From the NCBI RefSeq assembly GCF_001642475.1, contig NW_019173968.1:62001-126000 (forward strand): 64,000 bases of DNA, given 5' to 3'. The DNA is from Fonsecaea monophora (lineage: Eukaryota > Ascomycota > Eurotiomycetes > Chaetothyriales > Herpotrichiellaceae). A program made the position numbers and the translations under genes. Positions 54,684 through 64,000 of the stretch are shown one piece after another. The notes below the pieces were generated by a model. The model saw nothing but the letters and a program-made list of their open reading frames with translations. It was not told where the DNA came from and made no database searches. The first letter of the stretch is position 1. Each line of letters starts with the position of its first letter.

Positions 54684-54713
54684 CTCCATCTCCATCTCCA
54701 TATCCATCTCCAC
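54684..54713. repeat. Hexanucleotide microsatellite (TCCATC)n
   Basis: Four to five TCCATC units with one variant (TATCCATC), flanked by related TCCACG units, in the leader region of the bHLH gene. Confidence 0.7.
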
Positions 54714-55791
54714 GTCCACGTTCGACTCTCTCTCTAACTCTTCTGCAACGTACCTCTTTTTGCCTCTGAAACTTGTTTTCGGCTTTGGCCTTGGGCTCAA
54801 CCTTTTTTCCATTTTGCCATAGTCAAAGTATACATAGCACATGCTTTGACCAGGACTCCTCCAGAATTATCCCGTCCTATCATTCTCACCCCCTTGTCGC
54901 TGGCCATAGTGCCCACCTGCGACCTTTCTTACTTCGGACCCTGTGCAGGAAAGGGAACAATCCCTCCCTCCAAACCTCTGGGGTCGACCAAACCTCAACC
55001 CTCTCCTTGAATCCTTACTTCTCCTGGCGCCACTTCTGATCTGCCCCTCAAGATTGCTATCTTGGACAGATCTCGCCAACTCAAACCGACAATCTTTCCA
55101 ACCATCTCTGCAGTCGACCGCAACTAGATCAAATCCCTCCTCTGCCATCTCCCGCCGACCGCTCCTCTGTGCGACACCTGATCTCACGACCTCACCAGAT
55201 TGAACGACCGTATTTTCGCGGCCTTTCTTCTGGCAAGCTGCATGCCCTCGATCTGGCTCCACAACATCTTCCGCTCCACGTTTTTCTGAATAAGACCTCC
55301 CACCCTGCAGAGTGTTTGGAAGGACAACCAGTTCGGGCGCTCTCCGATCTGGGACGGACCTTCTCGTAAAAGAGTCTGGTGTTGGAGCACAGGATATTGC
55401 GACAACCAGAGGATTAAGATCTCATCTACTGCACCCTGGTTATCAAGCGATCGACTTTTTTCTTCCTTCGACATCGCGCAGCGCATTGATCCCACTCCCG
55501 GTCACTCGATACAAGGCCCCATTCTGCGCTGGGTCGTCGCATCGTTCTTGGAAAGTGTTGTGCCACTTGGTGCTCCAGTGTCAGCTTCTCCCGATCACCT
55601 TTTCATCAGAGTGCGCCCGACGTTCCATTTGTTGGATCCTACGGACCAATAAATTTTGGGAATCACGAGCGATTCGAGCGACGAGTCAGGGATCTTCACG
55701 ACCGTGTTCAAGCGCCATATGCGCAAGGAGGCAGTTTCTGCTCGCCATCTGAGCTGATCATATTCGACACATACACATCAACGGCTTTGAC

Positions 55792-57332
55792 ATGATGGAG
55801 ACCACGAGCCACCGTCCTTGGGAGTCGAATCCCCCTCACAGTCTCCCACAGACACTGCCATCAATAGCTTCTTTGACTTCGAAGCTCCCAGTCCAGCCGC
55901 TGGACAGAGCCCCGTCAGACCTCTCAATTCATCCACCCCAGAGAGATTCGGGAAGTTGGATGACTCCCGGTACCCGTCAGTGCTCGGTCCCTGCGGAAAT
56001 GACTAGATGTGTTGCTAACCTTACGCTCATAGTGTCGGGGTCTTCGACAAATTCGATGCCATACCTGAACTCTGCCCACTCTCCGACCGGCACAGGCACA
56101 TCTCCTTACACTCCAGACAACCCTTCCGCACCTCCAGCTCCGTTCAACGGTGGCCTGCACCCGCAACCGAACGGACTTCCACCGCCAACGTCAGACCCGA
56201 ACTCCAATCCAAACAGAGGCAGTGGTGACTTTGACGACTCGCGGAGGAGCAGTGTGGCTTCCAACAGCATACATACAGGCATGAATAACCTCGGCCTCGG
56301 CCCTACATCTCCTTATACAAGCACCAATGCCTCTCAGACATCCCTCGTCTCTGGCCTCCAAAGAGAGCGAGGCATCCAGACAAATGGGTATGCTGGAGGA
56401 GGGGGCAGATATTCAACAATGAGCGGTCCAATCTCCTCGTTTAGTTCGAGTCGCGGTGGAAGAAGTGGTTTTGCCGCAGGACGAGTAGCGCCCCCAATTC
56501 TCGAGAACCCGAAACAGGAGGTCTACAGTGCAGAAGCCCCGACTCGAGGCCAGGCTTATGCCTTTCCTGACCCAGACGCGCCTCGTCCGCCGGGCAGAAC
56601 ACCATCGACGTACTCGCGGAGGAACAGCTTCGCAGAGTCATTCTCCAGCAGTATTTTGACAATGGAGTCGAACAGATTACCATTAGGGCAGCAAGGTAAG
56701 CTTTCATATAGCGAGAGAATTGTGATGCATCTAACCAGTGCCAGAACTTCCCGATACTCATCATCACAGTTTGCAACACAAACAATTAGACAGCCTTCGA
56801 GGCGATCCCGACTCTCCGAACGGAACCACGCCCTACAGCCGAACACCAGAACTTCGAGTAACTCACAAGCTAGCCGAGCGGAAGAGACGAAGCGAGATGA
56901 AGGATTGCTTTGAACAGCTGAGAAGCCGATTGCCAGCCAGTCAAAACAATAAGTCAAGTAAATGGGAAACGCTGTCACGAGGTGAGATTGTCCCGCGCCG
57001 TGAGCCCAGAATGCCGCTAATCTTCCTTAGCCATTGACTACATTACACAACTTGAAAATCAGAACAAGCAAGCACGAGCAGAGTTTGAGAACCAGCGCAT
57101 GAAGATGGCGGAACTTGAAGCCAAGATGCACGAAATGAATCGACAGATGCAGGGAATACAGCAACCTCAAGGCTCCTTTCCCCCTCCACCGACTGTGATG
57201 CCACAGAGTCCTCTTGGATACGGACCTCACTTTAACAACCATATTGATGGGTCCAACGAACCAGCACGGACACTTCCGCCGATAATGGGCAGCACCTCGA
57301 TGCAAGGCATACAATATGATGACCGGCGATAG
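55792..57332 (+). CDS. bHLH transcription factor (N-terminus uncertain)
   Basis: A basic helix-loop-helix regulator. Exons are 55792-56695, 56745-56981 and 57031-57332. The introns are 56696-56744 (GTAAGC, 49 nt) and 56982-57030 (GTGAGA, 49 nt), giving 480 residues if the first ATG pair is used. The basic region and helix 1 read THKLAERKRRSEMKDCFEQL, with the E-R-K-R-R DNA-contact set. The loop is short (PASQNNKSSKWE), and helix 2 is completed by the last splice, TLSRAIDYITQLE. It continues into a leucine/glutamine-rich coiled coil (LEAKMHEMNRQMQGIQ) for dimerisation. Before it lies a Ser/Pro/Gly-rich region. Between 55800 and 56030 a different frame looks more protein-like (INSFFDFEAPSPAAGQSP), so the true N-terminus may come from an upstream exon with a 46-nt intron at 55987-56032. 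Confidence 0.82.
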
Positions 57333-58601
57333 TGCTGTCTCTCATGGTTCGGGCACTCCCCATCGGACTATTTTCTTTTGGGTTACACTACTTTGACATT
57401 TTGATTCTTTTGTGCATTACACTGGAATTGTGGAGCTTTTAGCCAAAAGCATCGTGCATTCACGGAAGAGGCACGACTTCTGGGCTCCGAGGGGTGGGGT
57501 CGATCATTTGATTCATGATACCATGGTCAACGGGATATGTTTTTTTCAGGGCATGGAGCAAAATCACTGGGGCTTGAGAACTGTCGAGCCCCATTGCGTC
57601 GCATATAAGGTTGCGACAGTCATTCGAAGCAGAAGCTAGAGACTTGCTGCTCTCAACTGTTAGATAAGTTGGGTTCTTCTTTTCAGACTACGGCCGGTAT
57701 GGTCTGTGTATACGAGTCTTGGAGATATAAAGCTACACGTCTCCGCGAGTGATTTCTGTACCAAAATATGAAAGAAGCCGCTTGGATCCCGCAGCCTTGT
57801 CACGTGCTTTGTGAAACATTTCGTCTTATGTAATACAGCCTTGTGGCCCAGCGATTGGTTCTCGTTGCTCCTCTATCTTTGTCTGACCGCGCGCGTAATT
57901 TCGTCTTCGACTTCATCTCCTCCAGTTATCGACCGCCTTTCAACCTGAAGCAATCGACTCTGAAGTCTGGCTAGCCGCCAGGTCGGATATCATGACATAT
58001 CCACTGTTCTCCCCCAGGATCTAAGTTTGGGACATTGCCCGCCGCAAGCTCAGATCCAAGGAAACGTGTTGCAACCCCGAGCCTCAGACAAACAATGGGG
58101 CCTGGCAGCCTTCAGAGAAGCCTCAGAGGAGCCTCGTCTGACGACTGCCCCCGCTGGGCGCGGATGGACCTTGACAACTGTAGATATCGTGATGTCTACC
58201 AATCCTTTTCTGCCAGACCCAGTTCCCGCCTTCGATCAAGTCAAATAGTGATGCCACCATGAACTTTCCTTTCGTTCTTCACATTCCTGTCAACTTTCCT
58301 TATTGTTATTTCCTTCTTATTATATTCATTGTACAATAATCTACACTGATTCCGCAGGCAGGTTCCTTCCACGCTCACAAGACGCACTAACTGTCGACTT
58401 TGAAACGGTCTCACTGGTTGATCCACCGAGAGCAAAACATATTGACTCAAAAACATGGACAATGAATAGAAGGCTACAGCGATAAGCCTAAGCAACCTCC
58501 CTAAAATCCTCAGCCGCCTGAAAAGAAGCGATGCCAAATTTCGTCCCTACTTTTACCTGCACACACCATCACCTTCTCCAGAATATCATTCACTTTCAGT
58601 G
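57333..58601. other. Intergenic 1.27 kb between bHLH gene and membrane protein gene
   Basis: Terminator of the bHLH gene and promoter of the next. A CCAAT box (ATTGG at about 57855) sits in a pyrimidine-rich context some 750 bp before the next start. No gene is supported. Confidence 0.45.
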
Positions 58602-61600
58602 ATGGCGGTCGGGTTTCGAAGCCCACACAGTCGTGGTGCAACTTCGAAGGAAACTGAATTAGTGCACCATCAGCCCAGCATTGCTCCAGCGTTTCCACTA
58701 TCGTCCCCTCAACAGGAGCCTCTCACGACGTTTAAACCCATTAATGGCGGTATGACATTGGCACCAACCGAGACCTTCTTTTCCCCAAATCCTTTCGCTT
58801 CCAGCTCTTCCGACGATGACACTGGATCTTCGAGTGGCCAGGATGAATTCCACCTTGAGAGATATAGTCGAGAAACGACGAGAAACGGACAGGTTTCGGA
58901 ACCAAAGCGCAAGCAGTCCAGTCGACGAAAGCATCAGCAGAAGTTAGTGGGACCTCGAACCGACAAGAAGACTCGCCCAGGATTGAATATTGTCACCAAT
59001 TTCCCAGCGCAGGCCAAACGAGCGCAAACTGATGGGCTTGTCATTGAACAGGTGCAGTCACAAAGACCTCGCCTGGGCCCGAGATACACCACATCCGTCC
59101 TGTCGGCTAAAGCTGAGCATGTAAGCCACTTGGTACCCGACTCTATTCCTAATCACAACATGAAAGGACCGCTAAATCACAATGGAGAGGTCTTGAAGAG
59201 GACCATCGCCCGACAAGCTGTTTCGAAGTTACAAGAGTCACAAGCGGCGCGAAAGGCGGGGGAGGAGTTTCGGGTGATCGGAAAGATGGACACTGGGGGA
59301 CAAGCTCATGGGATTGTCAAAGAGGAGGAGCTCCGAGAACCAACCAATGCCCTAAGTGATTACTCCCCGGAGGCTCGATCAATCGTTATAGGAATTAGTG
59401 TTCCCGAACACGAACTGGACGCACACCGTTCTGCTGGTGGCGTAAGCAATCCCTACTCCGCGATCACGCCAGACACGCCTGCAATCGTGGTTACTCCAGC
59501 TGAAGAAACAGATTCTTGGAAACCGCCTTTCTTCGGCAAGGGTCGGCCTATATCGAGCACGTATTCTCCATATACGCGCAGCGAAACGCAGATCCGAGAC
59601 AGTGAACTGCCGCCGGTGCCGAAGATTCCGTTGAGACACGCACACTGTGATAACCAAGTTCAGCCAACGATAGGCGCAAGCATTGCTCAATCCACCCGAG
59701 GTGCCAGCCAAAAGGATGCAGAGGACTATGACAGTGACGGCGGATCCCATCAATCTCTGGAGGAGATATCGAGGATGTCGTCCGATAGCCAAGAACAAAT
59801 TCTCCCCTCAGATATAGAAAGCAGACGGCGCAAATCACAGGGTTGGTGGAATCTTATGCTCTCGCCCATGCTTTCGAGGAAGGGCACCACCACAGAGAAA
59901 CCCAAGAGCAAGAGTCCAGCCACGCCTCCAGTACCTTCGCTGCCAGCCGATATACGTCTTTCCAGAAGTGACATCGTTTCTCCTCTCACCTCCGAATCCC
60001 CAGAAACACCTCGGCGGCTCGGATTGGCAAGTGCTAGGGCAAGCATTTGGTCGAGGTGGACAACATGGGAAAAACAAAGAGATGGCAGTTTGCATTCTCC
60101 TCCCGCCAATTTACCTCATCCTGATGTCGATCAATCTCCACATTTAGTACAAGATGTTAACCCAGGCACAGCGTGGGCTGTCGTCGATTTCACCAAAGGC
60201 CTTGCAGCAGAATATTACCATGCTTGTGCTGTCGAACAATTGACGGGTGTTCCATACTTTGAATGCGACAACCACTCCTGTGCCAGCAGATTACCAAAGC
60301 TTCATTCAATTTTTGACAAAGGAGTCGTTGCTGAGCCCGCTCAGGACGTCTCTAATTCGAGGCGGGTTGATGCTGACCTTGAAGAGACTGCAGATGCTCC
60401 AGCCAATGAAGAGAGAGTGCTGAGTCGTGGTGTTTCCATCCGCTCAGAGCCTGAAGAACTGTCACCAAATGTCAGACAAGCAGAAACCGCCGCGGTTGTT
60501 AAGGCAAAGTCTGTGGAGAGCCCGGACGTCAAACAGGTGGAATCACAACAGAAGGAGGCTGCCTCACCATTGCTCCCCGCGGTTGACACCTCACAGGCAC
60601 CAAGGCAGTCGGTCACAAGCACGGAACAGACTCGTCGTGAAGCACATTATCCCAGTATCGCTGCCGTTGCGGCTCAACCGCCAATTTTGTCACCAGGCCC
60701 TGTCTCTCCAGCGATGCAGCATACAATGACATCTCAAGGTGCCGTCCCGATGACACAAGTCGACTACCAACCCAGCCAACCACGTTCGTTGGAGCAAACC
60801 ACACCATCAGACCGACCACAAGCGCCGGCGCCAACGCAGCCACCGTCAGTCACGATTCATAACCACACATTTTATAGCGAAAGATTCGCAAGTGGAGATG
60901 ACAACACTGTTCGGGAAACGAGAAGAGATGCCATGGAGCGGCTTGAATCTACCACCTCGACCCAAGAAGTCAGCCAAAAACAGGAAGTCACAAGGCAACA
61001 AATGCCAGTTTCGCACGAATCAGAAACCGTCAAAAAGGCAGGTGTGATGACCAGACTCAAAGGGCTTCTTCGTCGAAAAAAGGCGGGCAACAAGGACGAC
61101 GCGGACAAGAAAAAGAAACGCCGATGGACACTTATCATTGGCATAATCCTATTTATCATCGTCCTGGCGTGTGTTCTCCTGGCCACCTTCCTCACAAGAA
61201 CAGGCGACAGCACTCCTGTACAGAGCCAGTGGCTTAATCTTACCGGCTATCCTCCCATCCCCACGGGCATATCCACCATAGCCAGACCCGATGTCGTCAA
61301 GCAGCAGTCCCAATGTGTGGGACCCAACACAATGTGGAGCTGTGCTCTGCCCAAGGAGGAGCAGTTCGAGGTTGCTCCCAACTCTCCGGACCAGCCGAAC
61401 TTTCGATTCGAGATCAACTTTCGAAACGGCACTGTACCAGCGAATATGACGGTGCCCATACAAGAGCTCAGGAAGAGGTCAGAGCGGCGCCTGCGGAAGA
61501 GGGCGGACGATCCGTTTACAAACGATCTGTTTGATCCTAACCCGACGCCACCAAGCCGGGCGGACCAGATCTTCATGGGCAACACGACCGACAACATCAC

Positions 61601-62426
61601 GAAGCCGTTCGAGGGGGAGCAGACGCCTTTCTATATTACATTCGTTCCAGTATTTCCTATCGACCCTTCAAATACAACCGCCACGGCATCTAGCCCGACA
61701 GGCTCCAAGCTTCGAAGGCGTCAGTCGACGAATTCCTCAGATGCCATTCCGGCGCCCGACGTCCTGAGCGATGGGAGTGCTGCGCCTGCCAACCTCCTCC
61801 CTAACGATCCGTACCCTTCATCTCAGCCGATCAAACTATACAACAGAGGTCAAGCGGACGAGCACTACGGCTTCTACATCTACTACGACAAGGCAATTTT
61901 CTTGCATTCGACGGCAGCCTTGAACACCTCGGAATTTACAGACAACAATGGAATTGACCCCGAGGACGAAAACGGGGGTTCCACTCGCGATCAGTCCCGA
62001 CTGCGGTGCACCTTTAGTCAAACGAGGTTCCTGGTCCGCATGTGGACCAACCCAGCCTTTGGCGCAACGCTTCTCCCTGCCGCCTCGAATGGGACCAACT
62101 CGACCGACGGAGGGAGCAGCAATTCAGCAACCGATTTCAGCCGACCAGGCTCATTTCCGTACCCGACGACGATCAGTATTGACCGACATGGGGGCAACAT
62201 CAACAAGAAAGCAGTGTATTGTTACGGCGTAGATCAACTACAGGTTATCCAGTCCGATATAAAGACGATCGTGCCAGAGTTCAGAAGTGTTTCAGGGACC
62301 TTGATCAACGCGGCGCCAGGTCTTGTGAATGGCACCATCAGCGACGACACTGGATTCGACCAGGAAGCAGGCGGTATTGACGGAGGGACTGGGGGATGTG
62401 AGTGTGTTTGGCAGAATTGGAGCTGA
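58602..62426 (+). CDS. Large single-pass membrane protein with disordered cytosolic domain and glycosylated ectodomain
   Basis: A single-exon 1274-residue protein from the ATG at 58602. Residues 1-835 are hydrophilic and probably disordered, rich in Ser, Pro and Glu with many phosphorylation-type sites. A cluster of lysines and arginines (KKKKRRW) precedes one membrane helix at about residues 840-863 (TLIIGIILFIIVLACVLL), which predicts a type II topology with the C-terminal 400 residues outside. That ectodomain carries many N-glycosylation sequons (LNLTG, MGNTTDNITK, NGTNST), several cysteines and dibasic sites (RKRSERRLRKRA, SKLRRRQS) where a kexin protease could cut. It ends in a cysteine pair (GGCECVWQNWS). 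Similar fungal proteins are sometimes labelled glycoprotease family, but I see no protease motif. A role in cell-wall or surface biology is inference. Confidence 0.85.
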   Translation: MAVGFRSPHSRGATSKETELVHHQPSIAPAFPLSSPQQEPLTTFKPINGGMTLAPTETFFSPNPFASSSSDDDTGSSSGQDEFHLERYSRETTRNGQVSEPKRKQSSRRKHQQKLVGPRTDKKTRPGLNIVTNFPAQAKRAQTDGLVIEQVQSQRPRLGPRYTTSVLSAKAEHVSHLVPDSIPNHNMKGPLNHNGEVLKRTIARQAVSKLQESQAARKAGEEFRVIGKMDTGGQAHGIVKEEELREPTNALSDYSPEARSIVIGISVPEHELDAHRSAGGVSNPYSAITPDTPAIVVTPAEETDSWKPPFFGKGRPISSTYSPYTRSETQIRDSELPPVPKIPLRHAHCDNQVQPTIGASIAQSTRGASQKDAEDYDSDGGSHQSLEEISRMSSDSQEQILPSDIESRRRKSQGWWNLMLSPMLSRKGTTTEKPKSKSPATPPVPSLPADIRLSRSDIVSPLTSESPETPRRLGLASARASIWSRWTTWEKQRDGSLHSPPANLPHPDVDQSPHLVQDVNPGTAWAVVDFTKGLAAEYYHACAVEQLTGVPYFECDNHSCASRLPKLHSIFDKGVVAEPAQDVSNSRRVDADLEETADAPANEERVLSRGVSIRSEPEELSPNVRQAETAAVVKAKSVESPDVKQVESQQKEAASPLLPAVDTSQAPRQSVTSTEQTRREAHYPSIAAVAAQPPILSPGPVSPAMQHTMTSQGAVPMTQVDYQPSQPRSLEQTTPSDRPQAPAPTQPPSVTIHNHTFYSERFASGDDNTVRETRRDAMERLESTTSTQEVSQKQEVTRQQMPVSHESETVKKAGVMTRLKGLLRRKKAGNKDDADKKKKRRWTLIIGIILFIIVLACVLLATFLTRTGDSTPVQSQWLNLTGYPPIPTGISTIARPDVVKQQSQCVGPNTMWSCALPKEEQFEVAPNSPDQPNFRFEINFRNGTVPANMTVPIQELRKRSERRLRKRADDPFTNDLFDPNPTPPSRADQIFMGNTTDNITKPFEGEQTPFYITFVPVFPIDPSNTTATASSPTGSKLRRRQSTNSSDAIPAPDVLSDGSAAPANLLPNDPYPSSQPIKLYNRGQADEHYGFYIYYDKAIFLHSTAALNTSEFTDNNGIDPEDENGGSTRDQSRLRCTFSQTRFLVRMWTNPAFGATLLPAASNGTNSTDGGSSNSATDFSRPGSFPYPTTISIDRHGGNINKKAVYCYGVDQLQVIQSDIKTIVPEFRSVSGTLINAAPGLVNGTISDDTGFDQEAGGIDGGTGGCECVWQNWS

Positions 62427-63309
62427 TAGATTGTTTTGATGATGGTGAAGTGACATGAGCACCAGGGATTCTTGGCTATTGGACCAAAAGCTGACATGAC
62501 TGTTTTATCTCCCTGTTCAAAAAAAAAAAAAGGTGCTATGGTGGTTTTTTTTTTACGGGGATGTAAGATAAGATACACTTGACATAACTGGCGAAGGCAT
62601 CAAAGGACATCATCAGGGGTTGTGGAGTTTTTGAGGGAGTGGCTGGGCTGGGGTTGTGTTTATTGAACCAAAAAAAAGGGGAAAGGGAATTGTGCAGCAG
62701 GAACTGTACGGAAAAAGCACGGCGCACGAACACACATTCTCTCTGTCTACCAACCTTCCTTTGGATATGGGATCTGGTGATGGGATGGCACAAGGTTATA
62801 TCAACAAGGGTCCTTCAGTAGGAGGGGCATAGAAAATATATTGACCTATCCGCCTACCTAAGCAGCTACCCAGGTATCGAGGCATGTACCTCGTAATGAG
62901 TTACTTCTCCAAACCGAAGGAATGGTACTACCTCCCTAGATCCTCGTACCCTGTACGACTACCTAGGGAGGTAGGCATACGACTGCTGTCAAGTCTCGCT
63001 CGTTCTATTATTTCTCGTCTTCTTTCCGTGACATGTATACGTGTACTCGGCGAGTCGGTAGGTATACAATGATGAGCAGGTATTATGGGTGGAGATGGAT
63101 ATTGACTCACTGGCACCCAGTCAGGGACAGTGACGTATTGAATGTTGGGGACGATTACGCAAGTCGTGACATGCCACCAGCACAACCACCAAGTATTGGT
63201 ACAGCACCTGCCGTTATATCTACTCTGTGAGAGACACACTCATCGTTACCTAGTAATATTTCTCCGCCAGTTGAGCTATAGAGCACCTCACCACCCCCCA
63301 CCGTTCGGC
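62427..63309. other. Intergenic with inverted repeats, promoter of the decarboxylase-like gene
   Basis: The 5' part has an A12 and a T9 run (62521-62555), the terminator side of the membrane protein gene. The 3' part contains two inverted repeats (62878-62893 and 62928-62974) and many TACCT/AGGTA pieces. No gene is supported. Confidence 0.5.
62928..62974. repeat. Perfect 12-bp inverted repeat with 23-bp spacer
   Basis: CTACCTCCCTAG at 62928-62939 is the exact reverse complement of CTAGGGAGGTAG at 62963-62974. It could form a hairpin or be a paired protein-binding site about 340 bp before the next gene's ATG. Confidence 0.8.
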
Positions 63310-64000
63310 ATGAAGAACGATCGTCAACACAGGTAAGAAAACCCCCTACACCCCCATCACGACGAGCAACTCAACTGGCGTGAACCGTGTCTGGCAGTCA
63401 CTGACATCTTAAACACGCAGACGGAAGACAGTGGGTGACTGGCTCCCCGATCACGACGTTCACCGAGAATGGCTCAGCGGCGTCATCCAAAAGGTGGATC
63501 AGAACCCCAAAGATCTTCACCCGGTCTTGGTCGAATTCAAGGAGTTGATCGAAAACAACACTCGAGTGTACATGCTCTTTGAGTCCATGTTTGAGCAGGT
63601 CCCTAAGAAGGAGCCCTACAACAACGACCCTCGCGGTGAGGGACATCCCCAGGTCCGCGACTATATCCATATGCTTCGTGTCATCAATCACATGTTGACC
63701 ACGCCGCCATCATGGTCCGAGAGCTCGGCGCGCACTGGACTGGTTGGCCTTCCGTTCAACGCCCTCTTCGATTGGCCCATGGGAACAGCTTCGGGGTACG
63801 CCGTGTTTCTTGACCCAGACGTAAATAAAATGTTGAAGAAAGTCCTCAATGCATGGGGAGACTTTCTTCGCTCTCCAGAATCGGCAAAGGTCCTGGAGAA
63901 AGACGCTCAAGGGAGCTGGTTTGGTCCGCATGGCCAGAAGGAGCTCACCACGACAGCCAATTTGGGCAAGACAGGTTACAAATTTGAGGAATTGTTCCAG
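63310..64000 (+). CDS. Phosphatidylserine-decarboxylase-like protein, PsiD/L-tryptophan-decarboxylase-like (partial, 3' end off the window)
   Basis: The N-terminal part of a decarboxylase of the phosphatidylserine decarboxylase superfamily with the associated N-terminal domain found in fungal amino-acid decarboxylases such as PsiD. Exon 1 is 63310-63332 (MKNDRQH), the intron 63333-63420 (GTAAGA donor, ACGCAG acceptor, 88 nt), and exon 2 runs to the window edge; 201 residues are visible. Typical segments are VGDWLPDHDVHREWLSGV, ELIENNTRVYMLFESMFEQV, VRDYIHMLRVINHMLTTPP and GLPFNALFDWPMGTASGYA. The pyruvoyl-forming serine near the C-terminus and the catalytic histidine lie beyond the window, so activity cannot be judged. 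Such enzymes act on aromatic amino acids or on phosphatidylserine; which applies here is open. Confidence 0.85.

Larger units (their letters stand above)
52056..55791. other. Long gene-poor stretch and 5' leader of the bHLH gene
   Basis: 3.7 kb without a supported gene. Frames on the minus strand at 52586-53481 and on both strands at 54290-55500 overlap and lack family features. Structure present: a degenerate TTCAGGCTT array at 53991-54027, a TCCATC hexamer tract at 54684-54713, and a pyrimidine-rich run from about 54850 to 55500 that looks like a long transcribed leader of the bHLH gene. Upstream exons of that gene may lie here. Confidence 0.4.

Overview
The window is nuclear DNA of a filamentous ascomycete (Pezizomycotina). 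The evidence is short GT-AG introns of about 50-110 nt in most genes, fungus-specific families (Zn2Cys6 regulator, GPR1/FUN34 transporter, MATE, Vint protein) and a scytalone dehydratase of the DHN-melanin pathway. A melanised Eurotiomycete, for example Chaetothyriales, fits best, but that placement is an inference. I built about 27 gene models, most by joining exons across introns whose phases agree and whose joins restore family motifs. I saw no rRNA, tRNA, CRISPR array or intact transposon.

1-9.7 kb is mainly housekeeping: a partial EMC3 gene (ER membrane complex), a tandem pair of small cysteine-motif paralogues, an NDUFAF2-type complex I assembly factor divergent from a calponin-homology actin-binding protein, and a conserved-looking protein of unknown function. 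10.2-18 kb is accessory: FAD monooxygenase, zinc alcohol dehydrogenase, MATE efflux pump and an ACC-synthase-like aminotransferase. They could form a small metabolite cluster or separate catabolic functions. 18.6-27.6 kb returns to core genes: Nbl1/borealin, Ars2/Serrate, TspO and a ZIP metal transporter.

28.8-44.6 kb is the most cluster-like part: an isocitrate-lyase-superfamily lyase, a Zn2Cys6 regulator, a GPR1/FUN34/YaaH carboxylate transporter, an aldehyde dehydrogenase, a flavoprotein dehydrogenase split into 20 exons, an alpha/beta hydrolase and a secreted PHP-type metallohydrolase. Together these have the parts list of a route that hydrolyses an ester, imports the acid, oxidises it, cleaves a C-C bond and oxidises the aldehyde released. 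The substrate is unknown. The flavoprotein gene stands out: half of it is intron, with an 8-nt microexon beside a GC-AG intron.

45-64 kb holds scytalone dehydratase, a Vint protein (VWA plus Hint), a Rossmann reductase, a 3.7-kb stretch with no gene I can support, a bHLH regulator, a large single-pass membrane protein, and the 5' part of a phosphatidylserine-decarboxylase-like gene of the group that includes fungal L-tryptophan decarboxylases. The PHP gene carries an apparent frameshift (or an intron that removes a conserved strand), and the bHLH gene has two competing N-terminal frames.
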